Source: JAJTZA01 sp041749815 (GTDB lineage Bacteria; Verrucomicrobiota; Verrucomicrobiia; Chthoniobacterales; Terrimicrobiaceae). Taken from it: a stretch of 19,072 nt of DNA. The notes beneath the pieces were generated by a model. It searched no databases. It had not been told where the DNA came from and saw nothing but the letters and a program-made list of their open reading frames with translations. The position numbers and the translations under genes are program-made. The stretch is from assembly GCA_041749815.1 (NCBI GenBank), contig JBGTAR010000245.1, positions 1 through 19,072 of the forward strand. Direction: 5' to 3'. Below, piece by piece: positions 8,741-15,119 of the stretch (positions are counted from its first letter, which is position 1; every line of letters begins with the position of its first letter).

Positions 8741-8759
8741 CGGCCATGACTCATGACCG
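8741..8759. promoter_or_regulatory. 19-bp interrupted palindrome between the SDR and membrane-protein genes
   Basis: CGGCCATGACTCATGACCG is symmetrical around a single central base with one mismatched pair (C opposite A). It lies downstream of the SDR stop and 81 bp upstream of the membrane-protein start. There is no T-run on either side, so it does not look like an intrinsic terminator. An operator is possible. Symmetry seen; function unknown. Confidence 0.25.
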
Positions 8760-8810
8760 GAGGTGGCCCTTCTGGCTGTTCCGGGGACCTGATGGATTGT
8801 TCAGTCGAAT

Positions 8811-9524
8811 TTAGACGAGGACTCCTCCTCCATCGACATCGAGAGTTACACCGGTAATGAATTTGTTGGTCATCAGCATGAGTGTTGCCTCGGCAATGTC
8901 CTCCGCAGTGCCCACGTGTCCGACTGGCAACTTCCCCGCGATGGCCGAATACATCCCCTCACGTGCTGCTTCGGGCATCGAAAGGTAGGCACTCGTGCCG
9001 CGGGTCATGCCCGGAGAGATGGTGTTCACACGGACTGGAGCAAGGTCACGAGCCAACGCACGACCCATCGCCTCGACGGCGGCGTTGACGCCCGCGAGCA
9101 CAACATCGTTTTGGCCGGGGCGGCGGGACAGGATGCCGGAAAAAAGCGTGATCGAGCCAGTGGGCCTCATCTGGGCATACTTGGCACAAAGATACGGTCC
9201 AAAAAACTTGCTGCGGAACGTGAACTCACCGTCTTCCAGCGGAGCATCCTTGAGCGTGCCCGTGCGAACAGAACTGCCGGTCACGATAAGATGGTCCACC
9301 GATCCGATGGTCCCGAAAAACTCGCGCACTGAAGCCTCATCCCCAGTATCAAGTTGCTTGCCTGCTGCACCAAGCTCAGTGGCGACCGCTGCAACCTTGT
9401 CTGGCGAGCGACTGGCAACCGTAACGGAAGCACCACGGGAAATGGCCAGGCGAGCAACGGCGAGACCCATGCCAGAGGTGCCGCCAACGACGATAACAGA
9501 TTGATTTGTGAGTTCGGAGTTCAT
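8811..9524 (-). CDS. SDR-fold protein lacking the catalytic Tyr and Lys
   Basis: A 237-residue Rossmann-fold protein of the short-chain dehydrogenase/reductase superfamily. The dinucleotide motif is G-G-T-S-G-M-G (residues 14-20), followed by V-A-S-R-S (36-40), a pattern that often favours NADP. The C-terminal P-V-R-V-N-T-I-S-P-G-M is typical. In classical SDRs the segment before A-A-V-E-A-M-x-R-A-L-A carries Y-x-x-x-K; here it reads L-A-G-V-N (residues 143-147), so Tyr is Leu and Lys is Asn. A Ser is still present near S-G-I-L-S (129-133). Known SDR subgroups (the Lin1944-like group) also lack the active site, so this may be an established divergent class and not a decayed gene; the frame is intact. 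The ATG at 9524 starts directly before the first strand; the 15-codon upstream extension is atypical. Confidence 0.85.
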   Translation of the reverse strand: MNSELTNQSVIVVGGTSGMGLAVARLAISRGASVTVASRSPDKVAAVATELGAAGKQLDTGDEASVREFFGTIGSVDHLIVTGSSVRTGTLKDAPLEDGEFTFRSKFFGPYLCAKYAQMRPTGSITLFSGILSRRPGQNDVVLAGVNAAVEAMGRALARDLAPVRVNTISPGMTRGTSAYLSMPEAAREGMYSAIAGKLPVGHVGTAEDIAEATLMLMTNKFITGVTLDVDGGGVLV

Positions 9525-9937
9525 GTTTTGAGTGTGAAAGGTGTGCAGTGGACTGCTTTCTTCGCCCAATGAGAAAGAAAAAGCAATTGATGGCTACTTT
9601 TTAGCCTCACTGTTTGGTTGGCAGATGGTTGATGGATTTTCGTTGGTTGTATCGGAAATTCAACCCCAATCAGCAATTTCGGATTGCCGCTGCCAATATG
9701 CTGGCAGCGAGGTTCGGATTTCGAGGTGATTTCCCTTTGAGTTCCTCCCTGTGCCATATTCTCGCACTTTTTCCAGGATGTGGACCGCTGCTTGGATTTC
9801 TGCACCCCGATGCTTGTAACAAGGGTGCAATACCACCATCGACAATGATGCGGTAGGGAAGAGAATCAAATATTTTGGACCGCCAATCAAATAAGTGATA
9901 TTCCTGAAACGCATCCCATCCATATGCAATACTGAAT
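9525..9937. other. Intergenic region between divergent SDR and beta-helix genes
   Basis: 413 bp without a convincing gene. It holds one copy of a direct repeat (listed separately), a strong 8-bp hairpin CGCTGCCA/TGGCAGCG at 9688-9695/9702-9709 with a 6-base loop, and a looser structure at 9802-9828 (GCACCC/GGGTGC enclosing the 11-bp palindrome CTTGTAACAAG). Just before the beta-helix gene, TTGGAC (9875) and TGATAT (9896) could form a promoter with a short 15-bp spacer. Overlapping ORFs exist on both strands but begin and end arbitrarily and show no recognisable domain. Confidence 0.5.
9593..9649 (+). repeat. Direct repeat, copy A (flanks the beta-helix gene)
   Basis: Starts GCTACTTTTTAGCCTC and ends in TTGGTTG. 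It matches copy B at 11937-11994 at roughly 48 of 57 positions by eye, with one single-base length difference near the end. A weaker A-rich similarity extends about 14 bases upstream in both copies. Same orientation as copy B. Origin unknown; it might be an extragenic repeat family or a footprint of insertion of the intervening gene. Confidence 0.6.
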
Positions 9938-11893
9938 ATGCGCACCACCAAACTCCCCATCCTCCCGCTTCTTGCTGCCATGCTGGCCATTGCTAACGTG
10001 TATTCAGCTCATGCGGCCACTTATTACGTTGATTTTTCGGCGGGGGACGATTCCAGCGCCGGCACATCCGAAAGCTCAGCCTGGAAACATGCCCCTGGCG
10101 ATCCCCAGGCGGAAGGAAATGTTGCGTCTGCCACCCTCGGAGCGGGCGATGTGGTGCAATTTCGCGGCGGCGTCGTCTATCGCGGCGGCATCAAAGTCCC
10201 CGCCAGTGGCGACGAGGGAAACCGCCTCACGTATCGCGGCACCGGCTGGGGCGAGGGCAAGGGGGTCATCGACGGTTCGGATCTGATCACCGGCTGGAAA
10301 AAATGCCAGTCCGCCTCCGAAGCGGGCGGAAATCTGCAGTTTGACAATCTCTACTATGCCGACATCCAGTCCGACACACCCTTCCTCCTCAATCTGCACG
10401 AACTGGATGCGAAAACGAGTCAGGACGAATACCTTCACGTGTCCCAGGATCCGAATCCAAAAGATCCTTTTTTCCATGATCGGACAGATTCTTTTTATCC
10501 GGTCATCAACGAAAATCTCACGACCAACAGCATCACCTCGCCGGACGTTTTCAACCAGCCCGACGCCGATCATTGGAAAGATTCCTACGTTTTGCTCTGG
10601 ACGAATCCCAACTTCACCAAACGCTTCAAAATTCTCGACTACGATCCCGCCCAACATCAGATCACCATCGAGGACATCGGCAAGGGCGCCATTTACCCGG
10701 ACAAACGCGCGCAATCCTTTGCCATCTTCAACAGCCCGCACGCCATTGATAAGCCGGGCGAATATTTCGTGAGCGAGGCCGACGCCCAGGGCAACCGACG
10801 CATCATTCTCTGGCCGCGCTCATCAGAAAATCTCGACCAGCGCATCTCTCGCTCCACCCGAGTCAACGGATTTGATCTCAAGACGCGAAGCCATGTCGAA
10901 ATTGACGGTTTCGAGATTCGTAAATTTTCCGGGGAATCGACCGACTCCGGCTCGGCCATTTCCGTCAACAATCTCGGCCTCCAGGGTGTCGAGAACGCGG
11001 GCGATCTACTCATCCACAACAACCTCATCACGCATAACATGTCGGCCAACCGGGGTTACGGCGGCATCTTTCTCACCAAAGTGAAAAATGTCATCGTCGA
11101 AAATAACGACATCACCTGGAACAAGGGCCATCGCGGAATATTAGCCAACGATGTCGAGGATGTGATCGTCCGCAACAACCGCATTTCTTACACGGGCACA
11201 ACCGCGCTGTCCGTGAACCGCAGCCGAAGAGTCCAGCTCTTGAACAACGAAATCTCCCATATTTTGGCAACTCATGCCAACGCCATCACCACCTACATCG
11301 CCTGCGAAAACATCCTGATTGCCGGGAATCGCGTCACCGACGCCACCAACGCGATCACCTTTCAGGATAGCGGCCCGCTGTACTACATCAACAACTTCAC
11401 GGACGGCGGCGACAACTTCAAAAACGTCAACGAATGGCCCAACACGAAACGCGGTCCATGGACAGTTGGAAAGATCGTTTTTCTTAACAACACCTTCGTG
11501 CATGCCGAGAAGGACGGCTCGCTCAACCTCGGGCAGGATCCCGAAAAAAACTACGTCATCATCAATAACATTTTAGACGGCTTGATCATCAATTCGAAAA
11601 AAGGGGCCAGCGTAAAACACGAACACAATCTTTACACTAATCCCCAAAACACCCTCCCCGATTGGCAGGCGGGCGAGGGCGAGGGCGATAGTGTCAGCCC
11701 CGCCACGCTGTTTATTGACGCCGCGAAGCGGGACTTCCGCCTCGCACCCAACGGAGCCGCTATCGGCAAGGGCGTGGATGTCCGCGAATACTACCCCAAG
11801 GACGTTTTTCCAGATGTCGACTTCGACACGCTGGCCGGGGTCACCAAGCCCATGAACATCGGCGCCACGATCAAGCCGCTGGCGGATCACTAA
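9938..11893 (+). CDS. Secreted right-handed parallel beta-helix protein
   Basis: A 651-residue exported protein. A Sec signal peptide (residues 1-26, cleavage after S-A-H-A) is followed by T-Y-Y-V-D-F-S-A-G-D-D-S-S-A-G-T, the usual opening of secreted beta-helix proteins, then G-A-G-D-V-V-Q-F-R-G-G and G-V-I-D-G-S. Residues about 130-300 form an insert without obvious repeats. From about 308 to 515 there are regular coils with Asn-rich turns: V-E-I-D-G-F-E-I, L-L-I-H-N-N-L-I, V-I-V-E-N-N-D-I, V-I-V-R-N-N-R-I, V-Q-L-L-N-N-E-I, I-L-I-A-G-N-R-V, matching the Beta_helix (PF13229) pattern. Such proteins often bind or cleave polysaccharides, but I see no catalytic set that assigns a lyase or hydrolase family. 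Start codon without a Shine-Dalgarno. It lies between two imperfect direct repeats and next to the cassette array. Confidence 0.85.
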   Translation: MRTTKLPILPLLAAMLAIANVYSAHAATYYVDFSAGDDSSAGTSESSAWKHAPGDPQAEGNVASATLGAGDVVQFRGGVVYRGGIKVPASGDEGNRLTYRGTGWGEGKGVIDGSDLITGWKKCQSASEAGGNLQFDNLYYADIQSDTPFLLNLHELDAKTSQDEYLHVSQDPNPKDPFFHDRTDSFYPVINENLTTNSITSPDVFNQPDADHWKDSYVLLWTNPNFTKRFKILDYDPAQHQITIEDIGKGAIYPDKRAQSFAIFNSPHAIDKPGEYFVSEADAQGNRRIILWPRSSENLDQRISRSTRVNGFDLKTRSHVEIDGFEIRKFSGESTDSGSAISVNNLGLQGVENAGDLLIHNNLITHNMSANRGYGGIFLTKVKNVIVENNDITWNKGHRGILANDVEDVIVRNNRISYTGTTALSVNRSRRVQLLNNEISHILATHANAITTYIACENILIAGNRVTDATNAITFQDSGPLYYINNFTDGGDNFKNVNEWPNTKRGPWTVGKIVFLNNTFVHAEKDGSLNLGQDPEKNYVIINNILDGLIINSKKGASVKHEHNLYTNPQNTLPDWQAGEGEGDSVSPATLFIDAAKRDFRLAPNGAAIGKGVDVREYYPKDVFPDVDFDTLAGVTKPMNIGATIKPLADH

Positions 11894-11936
11894 CCTCCAC
11901 CGGACGACGAGACTGTTATAAAAACAACAATTTATA

Positions 11937-11994
11937 GCTACTATTTAGCCTCTTTGTTTGAGTGGCAGATCGTTATTGGATTTTTGGCTGGTTG
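11937..11994 (+). repeat. Direct repeat, copy B (flanks the beta-helix gene)
   Basis: Second copy of the repeat at 9593-9649, beginning GCTACTATTTAGCCTC and ending GCTGGTTG. The 15-mer TAGCCTCTTTGTTTG inside it (11946-11960) recurs exactly, inverted, at 13288-13302 within attC7. It lies 43 bp after the beta-helix stop and 15 bp from the end of the convergent 78-residue gene. Confidence 0.6.
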
Positions 11995-12009
11995 GCACGC
12001 AATGTTCAT

Positions 12010-12246
12010 TTAGAAGCCGGAGGACGACCTCGGAGGTTTTCCGGACAATGCGTTGAAGATCCATATTCCAATGAAGAAAAGGACGTTGATTGCGACAACA
12101 CCAATCAGCGCGGATGGGGTAAATATGGTGATTCCGTATGACAATGCCACACTGATGGCCGCCAATAATCCGCCCTTCCGGTGATACTCATGATCACCGA
12201 TGTAATAAAAAATCGAGGCAATAAAGAATACGGCGAGATACCACAT
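12010..12246 (-). CDS. Small membrane protein, possible distal cassette gene
   Basis: A 78-residue hydrophobic protein with no recognised family. Three hydrophobic stretches are visible: W-Y-L-A-V-F-F-I-A-S-I-F-Y-Y-I at the start, a middle segment around L-L-A-A-I-S-V-A-L-S-Y-G-I, and A-L-I-G-V-V-A-I-N-V-L-F-F-I-G-I-W-I-F near the C-terminus, closing with a short basic, Ser-rich tail. Two or three membrane helices are expected. It has the same strand, size and spacing as the cassette genes that precede it, and would be the last gene of the array. However, I could not find a convincing attC site on either side, so its membership is uncertain. There is no clear ribosome binding site. Confidence 0.5.
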   Translation of the reverse strand: MWYLAVFFIASIFYYIGDHEYHRKGGLLAAISVALSYGITIFTPSALIGVVAINVLFFIGIWIFNALSGKPPRSSSGF

Positions 12247-12273
12247 GACAAACCGGGACTATCTAAAGTTATT

Positions 12274-12363
12274 TATTTTCAGCGAACCTCCGCAATGACC
12301 TGCCCGGAATTGGTGGCACGCCGGGTGCGGCGAAGTAGCCCGGGTAACAGCGGGTAGGAAGGA
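12274..12363 (-). other. GC-rich structured spacer, possibly a degenerate attC site
   Basis: The gap after the DUF3592-like gene is rich in CCCGG/CCGGG motifs (including CGCCGGGTGCGGCG, a 5-bp hairpin) and differs from its AT-rich surroundings. Inverted pairing across it is partial (CCGC, ACC and CCCGG against GCGG, GGT and CCGGG). No clear RYYYAAC-like box was found after the stop; a GTTCGCT near 12281 could be a remnant outer box. It occupies the position where a ninth attC would be expected. Confidence 0.25.
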
Positions 12364-12780
12364 CTAGGTGCATGCGCGCGTTCGATATCGTTTTTTATAT
12401 CCGTCGAAGATCATTGCGCAACCTGCAATCAGACTGACAAAGCAGGAGGCAAACCATGCCAATGGTCGTGGTGGATTACCAGCAAATGAGTTCTCTGGGT
12501 AGCGGGTATTGATGTAGATTTCAACGGGTTCACCGACAGTCAGTTTCCGTTGTGGCGAGAGACCGATTGGCCCTTGGCCGATGAACGAGTCACCCTGATA
12601 TTGGTATTGGTAAACAATGATAGCTCCTCCTGCACCGGCCTTTTGAGGATAGATTGTCACGTGAGTAATCGTAGCACTAATCCGTTCAAAATCGCCGAAT
12701 TGGCGCAGTGCTACAAGGAGGGCGCATGCAATGGATCCCACAACGACGATTATACCAAATGGAATTAGGAATCTGTCCAC
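12364..12780 (-). CDS. DUF3592-like membrane protein, cassette gene
   Basis: A 138-residue protein with two membrane helices, at about residues 5-25 (I-P-F-G-I-I-V-V-V-G-S-I-A-C-A-L-L-V) and 108-128 (W-F-A-S-C-F-V-S-L-I-A-G-C-A-M-I-F). Between them lies a beta-rich extracytoplasmic segment with A-T-I-T-H-V-T-I-Y, I-I-V-Y-Q-Y-Q-Y-Q-G-D-S-F-I-G-Q-G and V-G-E-P-V-E-I-Y-I-N-T-R-Y-P-E-N-S. This order, especially the Y-x-Y-x-x-x-G-D-x-F strand pair and the V-x-I-Y-x-x-x-x-x-P-x-x-S block, is that of DUF3592 (PF12158), a family of unknown function. The start is a GTG at 12780, since no better codon lies in frame after attC8. It forms the last well-supported cassette; the site after it is degenerate. 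Confidence 0.65.
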   Translation of the reverse strand: MDRFLIPFGIIVVVGSIACALLVALRQFGDFERISATITHVTIYPQKAGAGGAIIVYQYQYQGDSFIGQGPIGLSPQRKLTVGEPVEIYINTRYPENSFAGNPPRPLAWFASCFVSLIAGCAMIFDGYKKRYRTRACT

Positions 12781-12801
12781 AACGATTTCGCAGTTTATAT
12801 G

Positions 12802-12888
12802 ATGAAACGTCTAGCTCATCCACGGCGGGGAAGGAAGCCTAAAGTAAAACAGGAGCGTTACCCGCCGTTGGATGGAGCGCCTTTGGGC
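12802..12888 (-). repeat. attC8 (87 bp), after the 99-residue cassette gene
   Basis: Read on the minus strand, the left box is GCCCAAA (12882-12888, last base off consensus) and the right box GTTTCAT (12802-12808). The arm at 12861-12877 (CCCGCCGTTGGATGGAG on the plus strand) pairs with 12815-12829 (CTCATCCACGGCGGG) along all 15 positions if two bases are left unpaired. Such extrahelical bases are a hallmark of folded attC sites. Confidence 0.72.
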
Positions 12889-12892
12889 ATTC

Positions 12893-13192
12893 TTATTGCT
12901 TCAATCGTGCACGGAAATCGTAGTCGATCTCAAGCTCACCAGACATGAATCGGGTAATCGTGGAATCCCAAAACACAGAATTCTTGTGTGCTTGAGTGAT
13001 TGCAGCAAGATGGCCCCCTTGAGCTAGGAAGGCGAACTCATCCGCAATCTTAGCTCGATCCCAAATCTCGTCCCCTAAGATCTCAGGAAGGTAACCCAAT
13101 GTGCAAAAGATCGTAAACGCCAGCTGCTCGGCCTCTTCCACGCTCATCGAGCCATCGAAGTTGTCATTCACGAAAGTAGATAGCATAGTCAT
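12893..13192 (-). CDS. Hypothetical cassette protein, 99 residues
   Basis: A small acidic soluble protein with no recognised family. Most of it should be helical: S-V-E-E-A-E-Q-L-A-F-T-I-F-C-T-L-G-Y-L-P-E, then W-D-R-A-K-I-A-D-E-F-A-F-L and a C-terminal E-L-E-I-D-Y-D-F-R-A-R-L-K-Q. No signal peptide or membrane segment. Two in-frame ATGs lie close together at the start (codons 1 and 3); I take the first, 28 bases after the attC7 right box. The TAA stop is 4 bases before attC8. It forms a complete cassette with attC8, though its opening box (GTTGCCC) and closing box (GCCCAAA) complement each other poorly, which may mean one end has been exchanged or has mutated. Confidence 0.7.
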   Translation of the reverse strand: MTMLSTFVNDNFDGSMSVEEAEQLAFTIFCTLGYLPEILGDEIWDRAKIADEFAFLAQGGHLAAITQAHKNSVFWDSTITRFMSGELEIDYDFRARLKQ

Positions 13193-13220
13193 CTTCGTTT
13201 CTGGACCAAGGTCAAAGCGA

Positions 13221-13315
13221 GGGCAACCCCACTAGCGGGGGCCAACGTAGAACGCGGGGTTGAGGTTGTAGTTACGAGAAATCATCGCAAACAAAGAGGC
13301 TAGTGGGGGTTGTCC
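13221..13315 (-). repeat. attC7 (95 bp), after the 148-residue cassette gene
   Basis: Boxes on the minus strand: GGACAAC (13309-13315) and GTTGCCC (13221-13227). The plus-strand arms CAACCCCACTAGC (13224-13236) and GCTAGTGGGGGTTG (13299-13312) pair perfectly with one extra G. The last codons and TAG stop (13300-13302) of the gene lie inside the site. Confidence 0.75.
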
Positions 13316-13746
13316 ATCCGCGACTTATTCTGCTTGGCTTCGTTCTCCCAGCGGTTCCAGTAGTTCTCGCAGGCGTCGCACAACTCCAGAAATGTAATCT
13401 GTCTTCCATTGTCGAGCCACAACGAGAAATCGTCGAATTCAAGGTCCAGCTCGCCAAGCGTTGTGACTATGTGAACCGGAACGCCATCAGACTCAGTGCT
13501 GAGAATCTCTGTTTCGGTGCTCGCAATGCGCTCCGGATCATCGGTAATCACGTCGTCCTCCCAGATCTTCATCGACAGCTTCGTGCAATTCGTAAGTCGG
13601 ACGACGATGCTCTCACCGTCATCGGAGAACATCTTGCGCAAATATAGAATGTCCACTTGGATCTCGATGTCGCCAGGAACGGATCCTTGGATCGCATCAA
13701 TCGTGCCGTCGTGTAAGACGTTCCAGAGTTCAGCACGGGGATTCAT
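13300..13746 (-). CDS. Hypothetical cassette protein, 148 residues
   Basis: An acidic soluble protein with no domain I can name. The N-terminal half reads as beta-rich: W-N-V-L-H-D-G-T-I-D-A-I-Q-G-S-V-P-G-D-I-E-I-Q-V-D, then I-L-Y-L-R-K-M-F and S-I-V-V-R-L-T-N-C-T. The C-terminal half has L-D-L-E-F-D-D-F-S-L-W-L-D-N-G-R-Q-I-T-F and a helix L-C-D-A-C-E-N-Y-W-N-R-W. The opening H-D-G-x-I-x-x-I-x-G-x-V-P-G pattern resembles small hypothetical proteins found scattered in proteobacteria, but I cannot assign a family. ATG at 13746 follows the attC6 right box by seven A-rich bases. The stop lies inside attC7. Confidence 0.72.
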   Translation of the reverse strand: MNPRAELWNVLHDGTIDAIQGSVPGDIEIQVDILYLRKMFSDDGESIVVRLTNCTKLSMKIWEDDVITDDPERIASTETEILSTESDGVPVHIVTTLGELDLEFDDFSLWLDNGRQITFLELCDACENYWNRWENEAKQNKSRMDNPH

Positions 13747-13752
13747 TTTTTT

Positions 13753-13845
13753 GCAGAACGGCGGCCATCACTCACGACCGGACGTGGCGCACTTCGTGCG
13801 GAGCGAAGCGACAAGCACGGAGTGTGACGCGGTAGGGAGTTGAGT
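13753..13845 (-). repeat. attC6 (93 bp), after the DUF4288-like cassette gene
   Basis: Left box ACTCAAC (13839-13845) fits RYYYAAC exactly; right box GTTCTGC (13753-13759) leads into an A-run and the next ATG. Plus-strand inner arms around GCACTTCGTGC and GCACGGAGTGT pair with a G-T and one mismatch, enclosing a loop containing GGAGCGAAGCGAC, similar to the central loops of attC2 and attC3. Pairing is weaker than in attC7 or attC8. Confidence 0.6.
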
Positions 13846-13862
13846 GCATGGCTTCGGATTCT

Positions 13863-14252
13863 TTATTCTTTGGAGAATGCTTCGAGTTCCGCTTTGGGTC
13901 TGACCATGTTTTTAATTGTCTTCACCTTGTGGTTTTTAAAGTCGCGCCACATTATCTCCGCTCCGTCCTCAATCTCATCGTAAATCGGTAACAGCGAACT
14001 CAGACCTTCAAAACGAAGGTGTCCGCCTTTCTGCCCATCTCCACGTGTCCACTCTGTATCTTGCGTCATGGTGGCTTGCGCAATCACTTTTTCATAGGCT
14101 TCCTGGGGATTGGCAGCCTTGACAATAATAGTGTTCTCCCATGCACGACACTTCCGATCCGCGTTTGATTGGTCCTCATCTGGAAATTCAAATCTTTCCA
14201 AATAAGAGGCTACATACCATCCAACTGGACTGACATTTTTGCTGGGTTTCAT
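13863..14252 (-). CDS. DUF4288-like cassette protein, 129 residues
   Basis: A soluble protein resembling DUF4288 (PF14119), a small family of unknown function. Supporting segments are the opening G-W-Y-V-A-S-Y-L-E-R-F-E-F, the strand W-E-N-T-I-I-V-K-A-A-N-P-Q-E-A-Y-E-K-V, in which a strand is followed by a helix with A-x-x-x-E-A-Y-x-K, and the later H-L-R-F-E-G-L-S-S-L-L-P-I-Y-D-E-I. The C-terminal K-T-I-K-N-M-V-R-P-K-A-E-L tail is basic. Unlike the other cassettes, the gene starts about 140 bases after the preceding site, leaving a long leader with its own hairpin and a possible short ORF. The stop is 17 bases before attC6. Family assignment is from remembered pattern only. Confidence 0.72.
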   Translation of the reverse strand: MKPSKNVSPVGWYVASYLERFEFPDEDQSNADRKCRAWENTIIVKAANPQEAYEKVIAQATMTQDTEWTRGDGQKGGHLRFEGLSSLLPIYDEIEDGAEIMWRDFKNHKVKTIKNMVRPKAELEAFSKE

Positions 14253-14393
14253 ATTCTTTCGCCAAGGTGACTCACGACTGCCCGGGGCGAGGCTCCTGCT
14301 CCGCAGGAGGCGTGAGGCGGGTAATGCAAGCCACGAGAGTGATGATCACTTTCATAGGGAAAAAATACCACGTCTTACATCGAAAGGGAGCAA
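14253..14393 (-). other. Long leader of the DUF4288-like cassette, with a hairpin and a 27-codon ORF
   Basis: Between attC5 and the gene start lies a hairpin with a 7-bp stem (plus strand CTCCTGC/GCAGGAG, 14293-14299/14303-14309, three-base loop), enclosed by CTCACG/CGTGAG (14271-14276/14311-14316). An ORF from ATG at 14355 to TGA at 14272 encodes M-K-V-I-I-T-L-V-A-C-I-T-R-L and 13 polar residues. The stretch may be a decayed small cassette with a degenerate attC, or a regulatory leader. The GGCTCCTGC core of the hairpin also occurs in attC5. Confidence 0.35.
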
Positions 14394-14514
14394 TATCAAC
14401 GTCCCCGATGAGGAATCTCCGCTTGCTTTCGGCATGGCTCCTGCCCGCGAAGCGGAATCAGCAGGAGCCATACCGGAAGTCCCGAAGGGACGGGGATTTG
14501 CTCCACCGTTTGGC
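14394..14514 (-). repeat. attC5 (121 bp), after the 157-residue cassette gene
   Basis: Left box GCCAAAC (14508-14514) begins directly after the TAG stop; right box GTTGATA (14394-14400). A perfect 11-bp stem, ATGGCTCCTGC/GCAGGAGCCAT (14434-14444/14461-14471), extends further after one mismatch and encloses a small CCGC/GCGG hairpin. The length and branched structure recall long attC sites such as those of Vibrio. Confidence 0.68.
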
Positions 14515-14988
14515 CTATTTGAATTCAATACGAGGCAAAAACTCAAGTAGAGCCTTACATCGTTCGTGATTCCGCTGAAAGCTCATAAGTGACTCCACGC
14601 AGACTACTTGCTCTAGAAATCGGAGGGAAGCTTTCCGAAGAGGCTCGAACATCTTGTCAATGAGCCAGGGTGTTTTCTCGCCGGGGACTTCGCGATCGTA
14701 TGTAAGATGTGCGACTTGTGCGCTTGCTCGACACGCGATTTGGCTATCGAACTGATACGGAAAATTCCATACTACGAAGTCAAATGGTCGCATGTATGCT
14801 TTGCCAGAGACAGCTCCTGAAAAACATTCGTTCAGGTTCCTTGCATGTATTGCAAATACCTCAATCCAAGCATTTCTATCATGACCAACAACATTCGGGT
14901 TCACGAGAACAAATAAGGCGTGCGTCAACATCTCGATTTCGTAAAGGACGTGGTCAAGAGCGGCCCCCTTGTCAGGTGTTTTTTTCAT
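14515..14988 (-). CDS. Hypothetical all-helical cassette protein, 157 residues
   Basis: Mostly helical soluble protein of unknown function. Helices are suggested by A-L-D-H-V-L-Y-E-I-E-M-L-T-H-A-L-F-V-L, R-N-A-W-I-E-V-F-A-I-H-A-R-N-L-N-E-C-F, and the C-terminal half from M-F-E-P-L-R-K-A-S. The I-H-A-R-N-L motif after a helix recurs in small hypothetical proteins in many genomes, and the helical-bundle layout is reminiscent of HEPN-type proteins, but the usual R-x-x-x-x-H motif is not evident, so I make no functional claim. The start is the ATG at 14988, six bases after the attC4 right box; an ORF start at 15027 lies inside the site and is rejected. The TAG stop abuts attC5. A complete cassette (opening and closing boxes match at 6 of 7). 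Confidence 0.75.
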   Translation of the reverse strand: MKKTPDKGAALDHVLYEIEMLTHALFVLVNPNVVGHDRNAWIEVFAIHARNLNECFSGAVSGKAYMRPFDFVVWNFPYQFDSQIACRASAQVAHLTYDREVPGEKTPWLIDKMFEPLRKASLRFLEQVVCVESLMSFQRNHERCKALLEFLPRIEFK

Positions 14989-14994
14989 TTTTTT

Positions 14995-15119
14995 GCCCAA
15001 CGTCGAAGTCCTCTCACACCTGCCCAAGGGCGAGGCTTCGACTGTCAGCTGAAGATTGAACAGTCATGGCGGATTGAACTCGCGGCGGGGTAGGTGTTGA
15101 GAGCGACGCCTTGTTATCC
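14995..15119 (-). repeat. attC4 (125 bp), after the 169-residue cassette gene
   Basis: Left box GGATAAC (15113-15119) contains the TAA stop of the gene; right box GTTGGGC (14995-15001) fits GTTRRRY. Arms CTCTCACACCT (15011-15021) and AGGTGTTGAGAG (15092-15103) pair perfectly with one extra T. The following GGCGTCG/CGTCGAAG segments continue the stem. One of the two long sites in the array. Confidence 0.78.

Noticed and set aside
9614..9929. Overlapping ORFs of 80-106 codons on both strands before the beta-helix gene
   Set aside because: They conflict with each other, have no ribosome binding site or domain, and the DNA looks like extragenic repeat and hairpin material.
10076..10741. 221-codon minus-strand ORF opposite the beta-helix gene
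   Set aside because: It lacks any recognisable domain and mirrors the codon pattern of the secreted beta-helix protein, which has a signal peptide and clear repeats.
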